Both the position numbers and the translations under genes were made by a program. Of a DNA stretch of 64,000 bases, positions 48,916-62,518 are shown piece after piece. The stretch is from NCBI RefSeq assembly GCF_018991925.1, contig NW_024729698.1, positions 268,176 to 332,175 of the forward strand, in the 5' to 3' direction. The notes under the pieces are model-generated. The model saw nothing but the letters and a program-made list of their open reading frames with translations. It was not told the DNA's origin and did no database searches. The stretch's first letter is position 1; every line of letters starts with the position of its first letter. This DNA comes from Homarus americanus. Its lineage: Eukaryota; Arthropoda; Malacostraca; Decapoda; Nephropidae.

Positions 48916-49090
48916 CATGCGTTATCATCACCATCATCATCATCATTATCTATTTATCATCACTAATATCATCCTCCTCATCATCATCATCAACCATCCA
49001 CTATCATCATTATTATCGTTACCCTCCATTATCATGATTCATCCTTCATCATTATTATCATTCTCATTATCCTCATCATCACTATCCATA
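48916..49090. repeat. ATC/ATT triplet-rich tract
   Basis: CATCACCATCATCATCATCA and TTATTATCATT-type words. Confidence 0.85.
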
Positions 49091-49141
49091 AATAACAACG
49101 AGTAAATAATATGAATGTCACTGAGTCCTATAACGTCACAG

Positions 49142-49142
<1 letters not shown>

Positions 49143-49190
<48 letters not shown>
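49143..49190. repeat. (GT)n microsatellite
   Basis: Pure GT run of about 48 bp. Confidence 0.97.
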
Positions 49191-49191
<1 letters not shown>

Positions 49192-49774
49192 TAATCGAAG
49201 GAAATAAGTATGTAAGGCAATGGTGTCACTAGCTACACCTATCCAAGGTTCCACAGGCCTGCTAACTGTTTTTAGGTAGCTCAACTTTTCCCCGATGTAT
49301 TCACCAAATTTTAGGAATAGTTGTTTTTTTTTTAGGCTTTTTAGGCTGTACATTCATCAGGTGAACGACAATCAAGACCCATGTCTGTTTTCTCTTTGTT
49401 CATATAACGCCTTATATATTGCAAACCAGACATATATCAGCCATATATACATTGATCGAAATGCAAAAAAAAAAAAATTCTTTACATCAATTACAATGAT
49501 GTTTGATGTCTATTCTCCCTCTGCTGAATGACCCACCAGCTTCCGTTGTTCATTGCAAATTACTGGCCAGACGTATATCACCAGCCATAAACAGCAACCT
49601 GCCGTGCACCATTAGCAATACCCGTGCAACCGTGAAACATCAACCAAGAGGATCAATAACTAAGGGATTTTTGCAACAAGACCATCATTAGAGTAGCGTG
49701 ATATGGCTTCAGTGTTCAACCCCCTCCTTCCCCCCTCCCCCCGGTGTTTGTGTCCAATTAGTGCGTTTAGACCG

Positions 49775-49780
<6 letters not shown>
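49191..49780. other. Low-copy spacer
   Basis: No gene recognised. Confidence 0.5.

Positions 49781-49862
<82 letters not shown>
49781..49862. repeat. (GA)n microsatellite
   Basis: Pure GA run of about 82 bp, then a short G9 run. Confidence 0.98.
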
Positions 49863-49866
<4 letters not shown>

Positions 49867-49924
49867 GGGGGGGGAGAGAAAATGACTATCATTCCACATC
49901 TTTCACTAAGTGGCCAAGGTATTA

Positions 49925-50170
49925 GAAAATGAGAAAGAGGAGAGGAGGAGTAGAGGATACAGTAAATAACTGAAGATTAAAGAAAGAAGGAGAGAAAGAG
50001 TGAGAGACAAAGAGAGAAGAAAAAGGCTACAGCTTCTTATCCTCTATAAACACTTTGAGAAAGCGAGAAGTGGGAAGAAGGAAATGTGAAAGAAAGAAAG
50101 AACGAGGAGGAGAGGTGGAGATAAGAAGAAGGAAAGAAACGCGAGAAAAGAAGGAGAGAGAAAATAGAGA

Positions 50171-50201
<31 letters not shown>

Positions 50202-50520
50202 CTTCTTCTAACTCAAATCCGATCACACACACACACACACTTAGCAATGTGAACGAGAAAGAAGAGAAGATAAAATTAAAAAAGCCAAAGAAAATACGAA
50301 AAAATAACAATAATACGAAGAAGAATAATAAAAAGAAAGAAAGGAGAAAGCAAAGAGGAAAAACATCATATTTTCCTCCAAATCAACCCGACCACTGTAA
50401 ACAAACGTGAAAAGGAGATGGAGGAGAAAATAAAAAAAACGAAAAGAAAGATGGAAATAAAAATAACAAGAACAAGAAAGAGAGAGAAAACAGAAAAAAA
50501 AACAATAAAAAACGCTACAA
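49925..50520. repeat. A/G-rich tract with internal (CTT)n
   Basis: Purine-rich AGAAAGAAAG sequence interrupted at 50173-50209 by twelve CTT triplets, so purine and pyrimidine strands swap locally; also CA at 50225-50240. Confidence 0.85.
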
Positions 50521-50640
50521 CTCCTTTACTTTCTCTCTAACCCATCCTAACCATACATACATACATTTAGCACTGCGAACATCGGCTTTAAAAATATCCC
50601 CGCCCCACCGCGTCCGGATTTGATAAGGGGAGAAGAGAAG
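50521..50640. other. Short low-copy stretch
   Basis: No gene recognised. Confidence 0.4.
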
Positions 50641-51120
50641 CCGAGTTTTAATGAGGGGGCGTCTCAGCCTGGGTTGGTATCGGGTGGGGAGGATGGTAGG
50701 GTGACAGAGGGGAAGGGAGAGGAGGGAAGGGTGATAGGGTGGAAAGGGAGGGAGGAGAGAAGGGTGATAGGGTGGAAGAGGGAGGGAGGAGGGAAGGGTG
50801 ATAGGGTGGGGAAGGGAGGAAAGAAGGGAAGGCAGGATGACAGTGGGAAAGAAGGGAGAAGGAAAGAGTGATAGGGTGGGAAGAGGGAGGGAGGAGGGGA
50901 AGGGTAATAGGGTGGGGGAAGGAGGAAGCAAGGGGGCGGAAGTAGACAGAGGGGAAGGAGGGAAGAGGGGTGGGTACATGACAGGGAAAGGAGGGAATGA
51001 GAGTAGGGTGACAGGGGAGGGCGGAGGAGGGCGAAGGTAGGGTGACAGAGCGGAGGGAGGAAGGAGGTAGGGTGATGTGGGGCGGAAGAGGGAAGCGAAG
51101 GTAGAAGACAGATGGAGGTG
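50641..51120. repeat. Purine-rich GGGAGG tract with ~30-40 bp repeats
   Basis: Repeated GGGAAGGGTGATAGGGTGG words (50723, 50760, 50793 and 50860-50920). Very like 26560-27110 in composition and in the GTGATAGGG word. Confidence 0.9.
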
Positions 51121-51221
51121 GCAGTTGAGGAAGGACGGGGTAGGGACAGGACATGAATTTACAGCCGCTAGAGGGAGGTAATTTGTTTTTCAAGGGAGGG
51201 AAAGAGGCTGTCGTTTTATCG
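51121..51221. other. Short low-copy stretch
   Basis: No gene recognised. Confidence 0.4.
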
Positions 51222-51875
51222 AGAGAATGATGATGATGGTGATGGTAGTGGAGGTGATGGTGGTGGTGATGGTGGGGCTGGTGATAGTGGCATGGTGAGG
51301 CTGGTGGTGGTGGTGATGGAGGTGGTGGTACGGGGGCTGGTGATAGTGGTGGCAATGGTGAGGCTGGTGGTGGTGGTGATGGAGGTGGTGGTAATGGGCT
51401 GGTAGCAGTGGTAATGGTGAGGCAGATGGAGGTGGTGGTACGGTGGGGCTGGTGAGCAGGCAGTGAAGATTCTGGTGGTGGGTGATGGGAGGTGTGTCGG
51501 TGGGGTGGTGATGGTGTGGTATGATTGGTGTGGTGATGGAGTGGGTATATGGTGGTGATGGTGGGGGTGGTGTAAAAGACGGGTGGTGGGTGGGGTAGGT
51601 AGGATGGTAGGTAGATGGTAAGATGAAGGGGGTGGTGATGGTGGGTGTGGTGGATGATGTACTATGACAGTGGTGATGGTGGGCTGGTGAGGGCTGGTGG
51701 CGGTGCGGTGGTGGTGGTGGTGTGGTGGTGGTGGTGGTGGTGGTGGTGGTGGTGGTGGTGGTGGTAGGTGGTAGGATGGTGATGGTGGTGGTGGTGGTGG
51801 TGGTAAGGGCGGTGGTGGTGGTAATAGTGGTGATGGTGATAGTGGAAGTGATGGTGGTGATGATGGTGGTAATTG
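51222..51875. repeat. GGTGGTGAT-rich tract
   Basis: GGT/GAT triplet-rich, including a pure (GGT)n block at 51730-51764. Near 51290-51400 an approximately 75-80 bp unit (GGTGAGGCTGGTGGTGGTGG plus GATGGAGGTGGTGGTA) recurs about two and a half times. The minus frame of 341 codons is an artefact spanning this and the next array. Confidence 0.92.
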
Positions 51876-51999
51876 AAAGGTAAAGATAAGGGAGCTACAT
51901 TTATCTAAAGTTGATTTATTATGTTCTGATATAATTAAATCGTTTAACATTAACACACCTGTAATAATGTTTCCAGGAAAAGGAATGAGTGTGAATAAC

Positions 52000-52330
52000 A
52001 ATGAATGTGAGTATAAGTAACAACGAGTGCGAGTATAAGTAACAATGAGTATGAGTAACAATGAGTGTGAGTATAAGTAACAACGAGTGCGAGTATAAGT
52101 AACAATGAGTATGAGTAACAATGAGTGTGAGTATAAGTAACAACGAGTGCGAGTATAAGTAACAATGAGTATGAGTAACAATGAGTGTGAGTATAAGTAA
52201 CAACGAGTGCGAGTATAAGTAACAATGAGTATGAGTGACAATGAGTGTGAGTATAAGTAACAACGAGTGTGAGTTTAAGTACCAATGAGTATGAGTGACA
52301 ATAAGTGTGAGTAACAATGAGTATAAATAT
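52000..52330. repeat. 60-bp tandem repeat, about 5 copies
   Basis: Four almost identical 60-bp units (52021-52260), each made of three related 20-bp thirds (AATGAGTGTGAGTATAAGTA; ACAACGAGTGCGAGTATAAG; TAACAATGAGTATGAGTAAC), with decayed copies at both ends. Minus frames of 132-136 codons are artefacts. Confidence 0.97.
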
Positions 52331-53346
52331 GAGTAAAAACATGAACAGTCCGGAGATCACGAAAGTTCAAGAAATTAAATCCAGCTCAGATTATAATATT
52401 TGTTTTTTCTCATTCTCTATTTGTTTGTTTATTTTTATTACTATTATCACAGTAGTTTTAGGGGAAAATTAATACCTGCTGTTGTTGTTATAATGTTATT
52501 ACTGAGCTTCAAAGGCTAAGGTCATTTAAATATTTACAAATGCCCAAATAATCCAAACGTTGCATTTCGCTTCGTCAGGCCAAACATTTTTTCCTGATTT
52601 CTTGGATTCCAGGATCAGGAATATCTAATAACAAGGAATATTCCAGAGGGTTGAGTGTTAAGATCCAATAAACGAATTCCCCACCCAAAAGTATAAGCCA
52701 ATCGAGACTTTTATTTTCTCTTGGTAAGCCGTTGATTCGTTGGTTGATATCCAATGAATGAACTCTAAATATATAAATACCAACCAATCACCCAAATGTA
52801 TAGACAAGTCATCCAGTCACTAGATAACAAAGGGCAAAATATCTAATCAGCGAACCTTTATAACTGGATTAGCTAATCTATGGTCAGCAAAACTAATCAA
52901 TTCAACCAAAGAAAGAATGGTGAATAACTTAACCAATCCTTGAATTCCAAAGAGTCTTCTAACCAACCACTGTAACCAACCATTGACACCATGACAAAGA
53001 TACAACCAATCGTCAGACACCATGACTCAAAACCAACCAATCATGAGACATTAACGATTCACAGCCAACCAATCATCAGACGGGAACGATCAAGCAAGAG
53101 TCTGTGAATGCCTGATCGCTGTGGGAGGCTTGAGCTATTTACTATTTCATCAACTCTCGGATTCTTTCTCAGCATGACATTTTAAATCCTTCTTTTTGAT
53201 TCCGGCTCCTTATTAATTATTGCCAGGTAGTTAAGCAGCTGGCTGGATGATGGTAGGAAGAGGAGAGATGCGCACCTGTTATTGGAGAACGATGAGATGT
53301 ATTGCTTATAGATTAAAGGAATGTGTTTTGCGTGTTCAAGTGTGTG

Positions 53347-53348
<2 letters not shown>
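52331..53348. other. Low-copy spacer with AACCAATCA-rich part
   Basis: 52780-53090 is rich in AACCAACCAATCA words (CAGCCAACCAATCATCAGAC and similar near 53010-53085), a weak decayed tandem repeat. No gene recognised. Confidence 0.55.

Positions 53349-53389
<41 letters not shown>
53349..53389. repeat. (GA)n microsatellite
   Basis: Pure GA run of about 41 bp. A (CT)n run follows at 53456-53482. Confidence 0.96.
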
Positions 53390-53392
<3 letters not shown>

Positions 53393-53482
53393 AACTGTAT
53401 TGAAACAAAATCCACAAGAAAGAATTTTTCTTTTGTTTGAGTTTAGTCTGTGATATCTCTCTCTCTCTCTCTCTCTCTCTCT

Positions 53483-53924
53483 TTATACTCCTTTATCATC
53501 TGTCCCCCTCCTATCTCTCTCTTTCGGTCGCCATCATTCCTTCCCTTTAAAGTCATTATACATAGAAATCTTTGGGGGTTTTATCCGTGAAAATAAAGGA
53601 TTCCTCTTAGTTCAGAGTTACTGTAGTTATGAGAACAGAAACGCAGCGAAACACAGCCTCGAGTTCCAGCCCGAACCTTGTCTGGCCGGCGCACGAGACC
53701 TTCCATTCTCCATTTTTACCGTGTACCGTGCCCACCTCCTCACCAATATCGCCCACCTCCCCACCCATCCCACCCACATCCTACACAGACACGCCCACAC
53801 CATGTCGTAGGTGTTAACTTCAAGTGTCCTTTGTGTGATGGGCGTTAGTAATAATTCAATATGTTTTTTGTTGTGAATGATCGCAGTCGAAGTTCTTTTA
53901 TCTTTCATTATACGCGACCTAGTG

Positions 53925-53925
<1 letters not shown>
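53483..53925. other. Low-copy spacer
   Basis: No gene recognised. Short frames here lack any motif. Confidence 0.45.

Positions 53926-53979
<54 letters not shown>
53926..53979. repeat. (CT)n microsatellite
   Basis: Pure CT run of about 54 bp. Confidence 0.97.
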
Positions 53980-55240
<1,261 letters not shown>

Positions 55241-55679
55241 GTAAAACCATCACCCAGGTCACGACTAAACACAGTAATAGTAAATACAACATTATATCAA
55301 ACACATGAAGCAACTATTTTCGATTTATAAAGCGCTATGATCCTTACAGAACTAACTGTCGAGGTTAATACTGTAATCTATCAACTAACACAACACATGG
55401 ATGGTATAGTATGTCTAAATATTTGCTGATGATCCTATAACACATTTAACCTCACTAACTATAAGCTCTGAGGGACTACAACACATTACTCGTCACCGAC
55501 AACATCATCACTAAATCAAGACTCACGATCCGTATCATTAAAACAAAACATCAGTGTTACACCACCACCTCCTCCCCCCTCCCCGCTCCCCGATCCTTCT
55601 CTCCTGCTCTTGCTCCATTTTGCTGCCTGGCTGGTTGGCGCTCAGTCCAGCTCTGGGTGGTATACGAGCATAATGTCAT
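55241..55679. other. Low-copy spacer
   Basis: No gene recognised. Confidence 0.5.
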
Positions 55680-56095
55680 AAATTCCGAGCGAAGGCCACC
55701 AACACCGGGCGTTGCTAAGAGGAGAGCTCTGAGCGTTGTAACCTGGAGGCCAGCAGCTGCAGGTTGTAAACACGGAACATTGCTAGGAGATCCGCAGGCC
55801 AGCAGCTGCATGTTGTAAACACGGAACATTGCTAGGAGATCCGCAGGCCAGCAGTTGTAGGTTGTAAATACGGAACATTGCTAGGAGTGGCGGCGGTTAC
55901 CAACTGTAGGTTGTAAATAAGGAACATTGCAAGGAGACTCGGTGGTTGTAGACGTGACCACCAGGTAGAAGTTATTAAACCCGGCATTAACTGAGAGGTT
56001 CTGAAGTTACCTACAAGTGAAGGCCCCAAACACCCCGTTGCTAAGAGACGCGGAGGCCGACAGCTGGAGGTTGTAAACACGAGGGCGTTGCTAAG
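55680..56095. repeat. 49-bp tandem repeat, about 7-8 copies
   Basis: Best copies are 49 bp (GGCCAGCAGCTGCATGTTGT, AAACACGGAACATTGCTAGG, AGATCCGCA) from about 55740 to 55890. Diverged copies extend to 56095, with GCGTTGCTAAGAG variants. Each unit carries a TTGCTAGG/TTGCTAAG word and a CAGCTG site. Confidence 0.93.
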
Positions 56096-56175
56096 AGGAA
56101 AAGGAGGAGGAAGAGGAGGAGGAGGATGAGATGGAAAAAGAAGAGGAGGAAGAGGAGGAGGAGGAGGAGGAGGCC
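56096..56175. repeat. GGA/GAGGAAGAGG tract
   Basis: About 80 bp of GGA/GAA triplets, purest at 56156-56172. Confidence 0.92.
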
Positions 56176-56365
56176 GCCAGCACAATATCTCGCTCTAGAC
56201 TGCCACGACAAAAACAACTTCACGGTGATATTAAACACAGTGGAATCGACGCCCGCCTTGCCCCGTGCCTCGTTGGACTGGCAGGGCGCAGCGAGAACAC
56301 CTTTATATGGGGTGCTGGAGCTGGCGATGTGTTTTTCTCATTAGTGGAGTCGTTTTTTTTCTCGG

Positions 56366-56585
56366 GTGGATCACGTGAAGATTAGTCCTACCCACTCAGC
56401 TTATTTTACTTGATAATTAAGCACCGTAACGATACTAACCTAATCTAACCTAACTTAACCTAACCTAACTTTTCTTAATCTAACTTTTCCTAACATAACC
56501 AAACCTAACCTAACCACCAGATAGCGTTAGGCGGTTTATCAACGGGTTACATAATCTAGCGGTGATAATCTTCTTATGGATGAAT
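56366..56585. mobile_element. CCTAA-core foldback family member, diverged
   Basis: The left arm (56367-56420) reads GGATCACGTGAAGATTAGTC then CAGCTTATTTTACTT, the reverse complement of the family arm. The core has many diverged TAACCTAACC words (56436-56515). The right side, TAGCGTTAGGCGGTTTATCA then GGTGATAATCTTCTTATGGA, is a decayed second arm. Confidence 0.6.
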
Positions 56586-57204
56586 TTTGCCAGCACTCAT
56601 GAAATGTGAGGAGACAGGTACACAGCAATGGGTAAATAATGGTTAAAATTACCTAAGTGTCAGAGTAAGAAAGACAAGAACGGAAAGAAAAAACTGACAA
56701 GTGTATCAGCCATCACTGAAAACACACAGACATACAGAGACAGACATGGACGTATATATAGAAAGTAGACAAATACACCAACTTACGGTTAGAGACACAT
56801 ATATACACAGACAAATACACAGACATCAGACAAGTATATCATCTTCCGTGAAAAACACAGACATACACAGGCAGGCATATCAGCTTCTGTGAGAGAAACA
56901 CAGGCACACATACAGAGAAATACACAGACATTTACACAGAGAGCAGACAGGAATATCAGGCTCAGAGACACACGTTGCATCCAAGCTTTAAAACCTCATC
57001 TCACTCCGCTTCAACTAAATGTGAGGACAAATGGTCGTAGTCTAGGTGGAAAACTCGAGCAGTTAGCTTCCGAGTGGCACAGCAGCGCTCATTCTGGCGC
57101 GAGGCAAATTGCCAACGCTACACCGGGTTCCCAGTGGGCGAGCGGCCGACAATACATTTTCAGACAGGAGTTCCAATTAGATTTACTCACCTTAGAGCAC
57201 AATA
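56586..57204. other. Spacer with degenerate ACACAGACATA repeats
   Basis: 56700-56950 is rich in ACACAGACATACA words without a strict period. The 217-codon frame at 56889-57542 runs from ordinary sequence into the purine-rich tract and shows no motif. No gene supported. Confidence 0.5.
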
Positions 57205-57970
57205 GAACGGTTTTAGGGGAGGTGGGGTGTGTTGGGGGAGGGAGGGGATGGTTGGGGAGGGAGGGGATGGTTGGAGTGGGAGGGAAATGGTTGGAGTGGG
57301 AGATATATGGTTGGGGAGGGAGGGGGAATAGTTGGTGTGGTAGGGATATGGTTGGAGTGAGGGGGAATGGTTGGGGGAGGTGGGGTTTATTGGAGAGGGA
57401 GGGAAAGAGGATGGAAAAGGGGAACAGTTTGGGAGAGAAGGAAATCGGGGTGGTTGGAGGGATGTTGGGGAGAAATAAATTAGTGTTGGGGAGAAAAAAA
57501 GATGGATGGGGAGAAAGAATAATGAATAGGGTGGTAGAATGATGCTTGAGTTCGGAGATAGAGAGGGAAACCCATATTAGGCTGAGGAAGAGAGAGGTAT
57601 GTATGGTTGGGGCAAGGAGGCAGGAGATTAGGTGAGAAGGGGAGGAAGGAGGGAGAGAGGAGAGAGGGAGGGAGGGAGGGAGGGAGGGAGGGAGGAGGGG
57701 GAGGAGGGAGGAGGGAGGAGGGAGGGGTGAGATTAGACGTTTTGGGAAAGAACTGATGAGAAGAAGGGAAGAAAAATGGGAAGGGAGGAGAGTGAGGCTG
57801 GTTGTGGGAAGGGAGGGGAGGAAAGCTGGTTGTGGGAAGGGAGGGTAGGAAGGCTGGTTGTGGGAAGGGAGAATTGGAAGGCTGGCTGTGAGGAAAGGAG
57901 GGGGGGAAGGCTGGTTGTGGAAAGGAAGAATAGGAAGGCTGGTTGTGGAAAGGGAGGGAGAGTACTGGAA
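57205..57970. repeat. Purine-rich tract with GGTTGG and 28-30 bp repeats
   Basis: 57215-57380 repeats GGGATGGTTGGGGAGGGAGG. 57659-57690 is (GGGA)n. 57790-57955 has five to six copies of a 28-30 bp unit AGGCTGGTTGTGGGAAGGGA. Confidence 0.93.
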
Positions 57971-58145
57971 AGAAAAAACATATTAGGGAGTAAAGGAAGG
58001 GTAATAATGATGGGAAGGGAAGAACAGGAGGTTGTGGACCAAGGAAGAGGTGGGATGGGTAGGGAAAAGAGGTGCTGGGAAGAGGAGGAAGTGCGTTCAG
58101 GAAGAGAGACTGGGTTATATTTTGAAGGGGGAAAGAAGAGTATTG

Positions 58146-58147
<2 letters not shown>
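57971..58147. other. Purine-rich spacer
   Basis: A/G-rich without a period; no gene recognised. Confidence 0.4.

Positions 58148-58211
<64 letters not shown>
58148..58211. repeat. (GA)n microsatellite
   Basis: Pure GA run of about 64 bp. Confidence 0.98.
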
Positions 58212-58214
<3 letters not shown>

Positions 58215-58675
58215 TTATTATAATTATTTTTTATCTCTAGGCATTTTTTCCCATAACCTTGAACTCTGTACATCCCAACACGAGCAATGAATAATGTTAC
58301 TGAAATGGTGTACAGTTGTATTGCGGCCACATATTCCTTACACATTAAACATTATACATCTATCCATGAATTGTCGTGTAAAATCCGAACCTGAAATAAT
58401 AGCGTAAAGAGGATTACAACCCGGAATAAACATATACGTTACTGTAATTTGTCAGAATTTAGTGTGTGCTTCAGCGCATCTGTACCCTCGTGAGAATTTA
58501 AGTATGTACCGTGTTACAGTTTATGTGTGTAGCTGTAACGGCCCTCCTGTCATATACACTTGCTCCTAAATCTACATAATGAATAAAACTAATTCTGTTT
58601 TATGTCATAATGTAATGGTTATAACACGCATAATATATATACAGTATATCTCGTTTACGTATTAGCACTAATTCC
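58212..58675. other. Low-copy spacer
   Basis: No gene recognised. Confidence 0.5.
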
Positions 58676-58912
58676 CCACTCCACCCCTCTCCATCCCCAC
58701 TCCACACAGTCCGTCCTCCCTCTACTCCACTACACTCCATCGACATCTTACTCCACCCCCTCTCTACCACCCCCCCCTCCCTCGACCCTCATTCACCCCC
58801 CTCTTTACCAATCTCCACCCTATCCATCCCTACTCCCTTTCACTCCCTCTCCATCCTATCCACCCCCTCGCCTCCCTTCCACCACCCCTCCGTCCCCCAA
58901 TCACAGCCTCAC
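58676..58912. repeat. C-rich CCACTCCACCCC tract
   Basis: Pyrimidine/C-rich words CCATCCCCACTCCA and CCACCCCCTC without a strict period. Confidence 0.8.
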
Positions 58913-59480
58913 ACAGAGGAATGATCACATATTAATTACCTCTCATCATGTTATTGAATATTGAGAGTCTTACATTAAGCAGAAGTGATGTAATATGAGA
59001 ATCATCCACTACACGGCTCCAACATTTATACACTAATAACTGAAAAATGACTCCCAACTTACCTTTAATGAAGACTAACACAGCAATGGGTTAGTGATTC
59101 AACGATTTACTGAAAAAAATAAAATAAAAACGAGTTATATTAATTAAAAATATTATATACCTGTTTATTTTATTTTATGGTTCGTTGTGTCAGTTAGATA
59201 ATTCGTTAAAAATAAACATTATGTGATAGGCTTATGTTGGTGGTGATATAAATTTCCTTTACAAAACACCTAAAGGAACTTAATCGAATTACAGCATATG
59301 TTGAATAGTGAACTCAGTAGAATCAAAACCTATTGCTGTCTCTCATCATGTTTCAAGCCTCACTGCAAAAGGGATCATATGCTGTATGGACGCTATAAAT
59401 GACATGATATCAAATGTGTAATAACAATAGTAATAATAACGATGACAATAATAATAATAATAGTACTAATAACAACTATG
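58913..59480. other. AT-rich spacer
   Basis: Includes AAT runs at 59430-59470. No gene recognised. Confidence 0.5.
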
Positions 59481-60410
59481 TCTGTCTATCTATCTATCTG
59501 TCTGTCTGTCTGTCTCTTCTTCTTCCTGTTTCTCTCCTTGCCCTCCCCTCCTCCTTCTCTAACCACCCCCCTTCTCTTTTCACCTGTCCTTCACCTCTCA
59601 TTCCCTCCTCTCTTTACTCCTCTCTCTCTTTTCACTTCTCTCTTTCCTCCTCTATCTTATTTCCTCTACTACCCCCTCTCTCCTCTCTAGCTTCCTCTCT
59701 CTCCGTCCCCCTCTCCCCTCTCTTGCCTCCTCTCTCTCCGTCCCCCTCTCCCCTCTCTCGCCTTCCCCCTCTCTCTCCCCCCTCTCCTCTCCTTCCTCCT
59801 GGCGTGGTGTGTCAGTGGTGGTCTTCCCTGGGGATGACACTCACTAATGCCAGCTGGTGGTGGTGCATGATCTTCCCACCCTCCTCCTCCTACTCCTCCT
59901 CCTCCTCCTCCTAGCTTTCATATTGACGTCTGAAGTAGATATCTCCTCCCTCCTTTTCCCCTTTCTTCAATTTCTTTGTCTTCCTTTTCCTTTCCTCATC
60001 TTATTTTACTTCTTCTGTTACTCATATTCTTCTCTTCCTCTCCTGTTCCTCTTTCTAGTCCCTGCTTTTAATTTTCTTCTTCATGCTCCTCCTCCTCCTC
60101 CTCTTCCTCTTATGTCTCCTCCTTCTCCTCCTCCCCTACCCTCTCCTCCTCCCACCCCTCCTGCTTCTCCTCCTCACCTCTCCTCCTTTTTCTCTTCCTC
60201 CTCAACCTCCTCCTCCTCCTTTTCTTCTTTCATCTTCATTTCTACCCTCCTCTTCCTTCTCCTCCACATCATCCAACTCCTCTTCCTCCTCCTTCCCCCA
60301 CAGTCTTTACCCCCTCTTCCGTCTCTTCTTCTTCTTCTTCCTCCTCTCTCCTCCTCCTTTACTTCCTCTACTCTTTTTCTACTTTTCCTCCACTCACTCT
60401 TCAATCTTTA
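59481..60410. repeat. 0.9-kb pyrimidine tract (CTC/CCT)
   Basis: Starts with CTAT/CTGT tetranucleotides (59482-59515). 59690-59760 holds a tandem 46-bp CTTCCTCTCTCTCCGTCCCC block. CTCCTCCTCCTCC blocks run at 59880-59910 and 60080-60235. Plus frames of 121-192 codons (Leu/Ser/Pro) are artefacts. Confidence 0.93.
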
Positions 60411-60648
60411 CTCTGGTTTGTTTATTCCCACGTAATATATATATATAGTATACCCAAGTTTTAATACACAACTCTTTAACTGTTAAATACAAGATCAAGA
60501 GTTACCACTGGCCAATTATCATGTTATATATGCATCTCCTTCTGAATTAATGATTGACATAAAAGTTTTAGATTACCAGTAAAGTTATCCAATTTAGTTA
60601 TGGATGGATATTTAGTTAGCACATATTTACCATAAGCCAATTATAAAG

Positions 60649-60651
<3 letters not shown>
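60411..60651. other. AT-rich spacer
   Basis: No gene recognised. Confidence 0.4.

Positions 60652-60721
<70 letters not shown>
60652..60721. repeat. (TA)n microsatellite
   Basis: Pure TA run of about 70 bp. Confidence 0.97.
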
Positions 60722-60727
<6 letters not shown>

Positions 60728-60867
60728 CTCACCTCCTTGTCTTATTAATGAATTGTTTAAGTCGTGGGATTCAGGTGAGTTTGGCCAATTAACTTATGGC
60801 TGGGATGATGTGTTTGAAGTTTAAAATAGGTAAATGATGGCTCGTTCTCTATATTTATACATAAACC

Positions 60868-61042
<175 letters not shown>

Positions 61043-61440
61043 ATTACGGGATTTACTTCCATTAAAAGAAGTGGTGTTGATGAAAATATAAAAGGAGAGT
61101 AGTTTAGACGTTTGTTACAGGTGCTCGGTGGTTCGATCTCGCATTCCCCAGTTCACTGAGCTGTAAGGGTGCCTCTACTGTAAATTTACAAATTTAGGAA
61201 GCAATTGCGGTCGAGTGCAGTATGCTGTCTCTCCTTGTGTACTTAAGGCTTAGTATACAGTGTACTGTATCCACACTGTCCCTAACGGGCAGACATGACT
61301 ATGGGACCCACTTTCACTATCATAAGGACAGTATAGCGGGAACGAACTTGCAAAACTGAAACAAAACATTTACAAGTATCTTTCGCCATAACCCCGTGAG
61401 AGTAGCCTTCGGGTTTGTCTCTCCTTGTAGTGGTAACAAA
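61043..61440. other. Low-copy region with tRNA B-box-like word
   Basis: GTGGTTCGATCTCGC (61128-61142) resembles the RNA polymerase III B box GGTTCGANTCC, and the preceding poly-T at 61018-61042 could be the reversed tail of a SINE. No tRNA cloverleaf or A box is convincing. The 3' part is unassigned. Confidence 0.25.
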
Positions 61441-62000
61441 CTGGTGGTATTAAAGTAAAGGACTTATGGCATTAAAGTAAGACACCTGTGATATTAAAGT
61501 AAGACACCTGTAATATTAAAATAAGACACCTGCAATATTAAAGTAAGACACCTGCAATATTAATGAAAGACACCTGTGATATTAAAGTAAGACACCTGTG
61601 ATATTAAAATAAGACACCTGTGATATTAAAGTAAGACACCTGTGATATTAAAGTAAGACACCTGTGATATTAAAGTAAGACACCTGTAATATTAAAATAA
61701 GACACCTGCAATATTAAAGTAAGACACCTGCAATATTAATGAAAGACACCTGTGATATTAAAGTAAGACACCTGTGATATTAAAATAAGACACCTGTGAT
61801 ATTAAAGTAAGACACCTGTGATATTAAAGTAAGACACCTGTAATATTAAAATAAGACACCTGCAATATTAAGACACCTGTGATATTAAAGTAAGACACCT
61901 GTGATATTAAAATAAGACACCTGTGATATTAAAGTAAGACACCTGTGATATTAAAGAAAGACACCTGTGATTTCAGTAAGACACCTGCCATTAAAGTAAG
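61441..62000. repeat. 22-bp minisatellite, about 25 copies, with 176-bp higher-order unit
   Basis: Units of GACACCTGTGATATTAAAG plus TAA with GTAAT, GCAAT and AATAAG/ATGAAAG variants. The ordered series of eight variants starting at 61503 is repeated starting at 61679, an exact 176-bp (8 x 22) higher-order period. Confidence 0.97.
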
Positions 62001-62518
62001 TAAACTGTTACTAAATAGACCTGTGATGCTTCCTACTTTAGTGATATCCAACAAATGTTTGAAGCACAGAGATATATCGAAAGAGAAACACACACACACG
62101 AGAAACATGTAAACAAGCTTGAAAAAAAGTAGTAGTGAACAGACGCAATGGGAGTAGACCGATTAATCCTGACCAATCAGAATCATTATTTGCCGAAAAT
62201 CAGTCACGTGAATGGACGAGGCAATTACCCCGATTGCTAGAGCTAACGAGACATCAATTACCTCTTTTTTTACTAATAACCAGTCATATGTACAGTGAAC
62301 CCTCGATATATTACTTGTTTTTAACCAATCACCAATCACCTATGCTAGTGGACTTGATGTGCGCTTAACCAATCAAATGCTTCGCTCCTAAGAACCGGGG
62401 ACTCACTTATCGTATCTCTACCAAGCATTAATCTCCTTTGCCAGGTGTCTGTAAGTTTTATTGGCTATACAAAAACATCGTCACAAAAGGGATCTAGTAC
62501 ACGTCATTCTTATTGGTC
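62001..62518. other. Low-copy spacer
   Basis: Contains three weak AACCAATCA words. No gene recognised. Confidence 0.5.

Noticed and set aside
61128..61142. tRNA gene or SINE promoter
   Set aside because: Only a B-box-like word is present; no cloverleaf, A box or tail could be built with confidence.
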